From CAYTBN01 sp964436045 (lineage in GTDB: Bacteria; Myxococcota_A; UBA796; UBA9615; CAYRNR01): a stretch of 64,000 nt of DNA. A program made the position numbers and the translations under genes. The notes under the pieces were generated by a model, which saw nothing but the letters and a program-made list of their open reading frames with translations, had not been told where the DNA came from and did no database searches. Of this stretch, positions 63,599-64,000 are shown piece by piece. Position 1 is the stretch's first letter. Each line of letters begins with the position of its first letter. The DNA lies in the NCBI GenBank assembly GCA_964436045.1, contig CAYTBN010000027.1, positions 1 through 64,000 on the forward strand. Direction: 5' to 3'.

Positions 63599-64000
63599 TC
63601 AGAACAGGTCCATGTGTCGCAGCAGGTCCAGGTTCTCCAGGCTGGCCCAGATCGTCCCCACCGCGATCGCCACCCCGAAGGGAACCCGCTGGCTGTTGGC
63701 CGGATCCAGCTTCTGGGTCTGCATCGGCATCGCCCAGGTGACCACGGTCCACAGGGTGTTGCGGATCCCCCGCCACAGCACACCCTTCCACAGCATCACC
63801 GACACCGCGAGCACTCCCCCGACCAGGATCGTGTGGAAGAGTCCGCCCACGATCGCGGGATACCCCACGATCGCCCCCGCAGCTCCCATCAGCTTGACGT
63901 CGCCGCCCCCCATGCCGCCGAACAGGAACACCAGGAAGAAGGGCACGAAGCCCACCGCGAGCCCCAGGCCGTGCTGGCCCAGCTCGGGCAAGCCGCCGGC
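63599..64000 (-). CDS. tadV: Prepilin peptidase CpaA/TadV, 5' end missing
   Basis: The C-terminal 133 codons of an A24-type prepilin peptidase; the start lies beyond the right edge. The GxGD-type aspartic site is in GGMGGGDVKLMGAAGAIVG. Hydrophobic helices on both sides fit (LAVGFVPFFLVFLFG, IVGGLFHTILVGGVLAVSVML). The more N-terminal catalytic Asp is out of view. The enzyme cleaves prepilin-like proteins (Flp, TadE/F/G) at the inner membrane. It is the first visible gene of the locus; the Flp pilin itself is not in the window. Confidence 0.88.
   Translation of the reverse strand, partial: AGGLPELGQHGLGLAVGFVPFFLVFLFGGMGGGDVKLMGAAGAIVGYPAIVGGLFHTILVGGVLAVSVMLWKGVLWRGIRNTLWTVVTWAMPMQTQKLDPANSQRVPFGVAIAVGTIWASLENLDLLRHMDLF

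Overview
The window is GC-rich, densely packed bacterial chromosome with no rRNA, tRNA, insertion sequence, phage or CRISPR locus that I can see. Gene content points to a Gram-negative, delta-proteobacterial or Myxococcota-like organism: many lipoproteins with Asp-rich tethers, MopE-like metal-binding Asp/Cys repeats, MJ0042 zinc-ribbon/TPR proteins, FHA-rich Tad machinery, an outer-membrane barrel protein and an IgGFc-binding-type lipoprotein. The phylum is inferred from these families, not from a marker-gene tree.

Layout. 1-5.8 kb: a surface-lipoprotein island in which lamin-tail-domain (LTD) lipoproteins sit next to CotH-kinase-like lipoproteins, duplicated head to head on the two strands. 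5.9-16.8 kb: a hotdog thioesterase, a UbiB kinase with a small envelope protein, an S9 peptidase, a four-PDZ RseP-type protease, a Ycf46-like AAA+ ATPase and phosphoglycerate mutase. 16.9-23.6 kb: an HTH protein, a small exported protein, then the conserved growth cluster rplU-rpmA-obgE-lipoprotein-rsfS-rlmH-comF-like-M16 peptidase. 23.8-30 kb: a lidless Hsp70 with its own J-protein, dtd, a diguanylate cyclase response regulator and an IgGFc-binding-type lipoprotein. 30-38.5 kb: a zinc-finger protein, two zinc-ribbon/TPR membrane proteins, pcrA and glmU. 38.5-47 kb: ssb, an envelope gene pair, Asp-rich lipoproteins, xseB-tlyA, an RlpA-like lipoprotein and small exported proteins.

47-64 kb: one long minus-strand Tad (Flp pilus/type IVc) secretion locus. 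In transcription order it holds a prepilin peptidase, a GT-C glycosyltransferase, three TadE/TadG-type pseudopilin-like proteins, an unknown membrane protein, CpaB, the secretin CpaC, an FHA-CpaF fusion ATPase, TadB, TadC, two further FHA proteins, a second CpaF-type ATPase and a small Cys-rich lipoprotein. Many junctions overlap by 1-4 nt, so the genes are probably translationally coupled. The three FHA domain proteins suggest that phosphothreonine signals control the machine.

Two regulatory themes recur. Several promoters look like extended -10 elements (TGnTA...). At least five genes have a -10-like hexamer ending 6-8 nt before the start codon and no Shine-Dalgarno, which suggests leaderless mRNAs. 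Short direct or inverted repeats of three different types lie just downstream of stop codons (rseP, rlmH, ssb, rlpA). No intergenic stretch exceeds about 210 bp.
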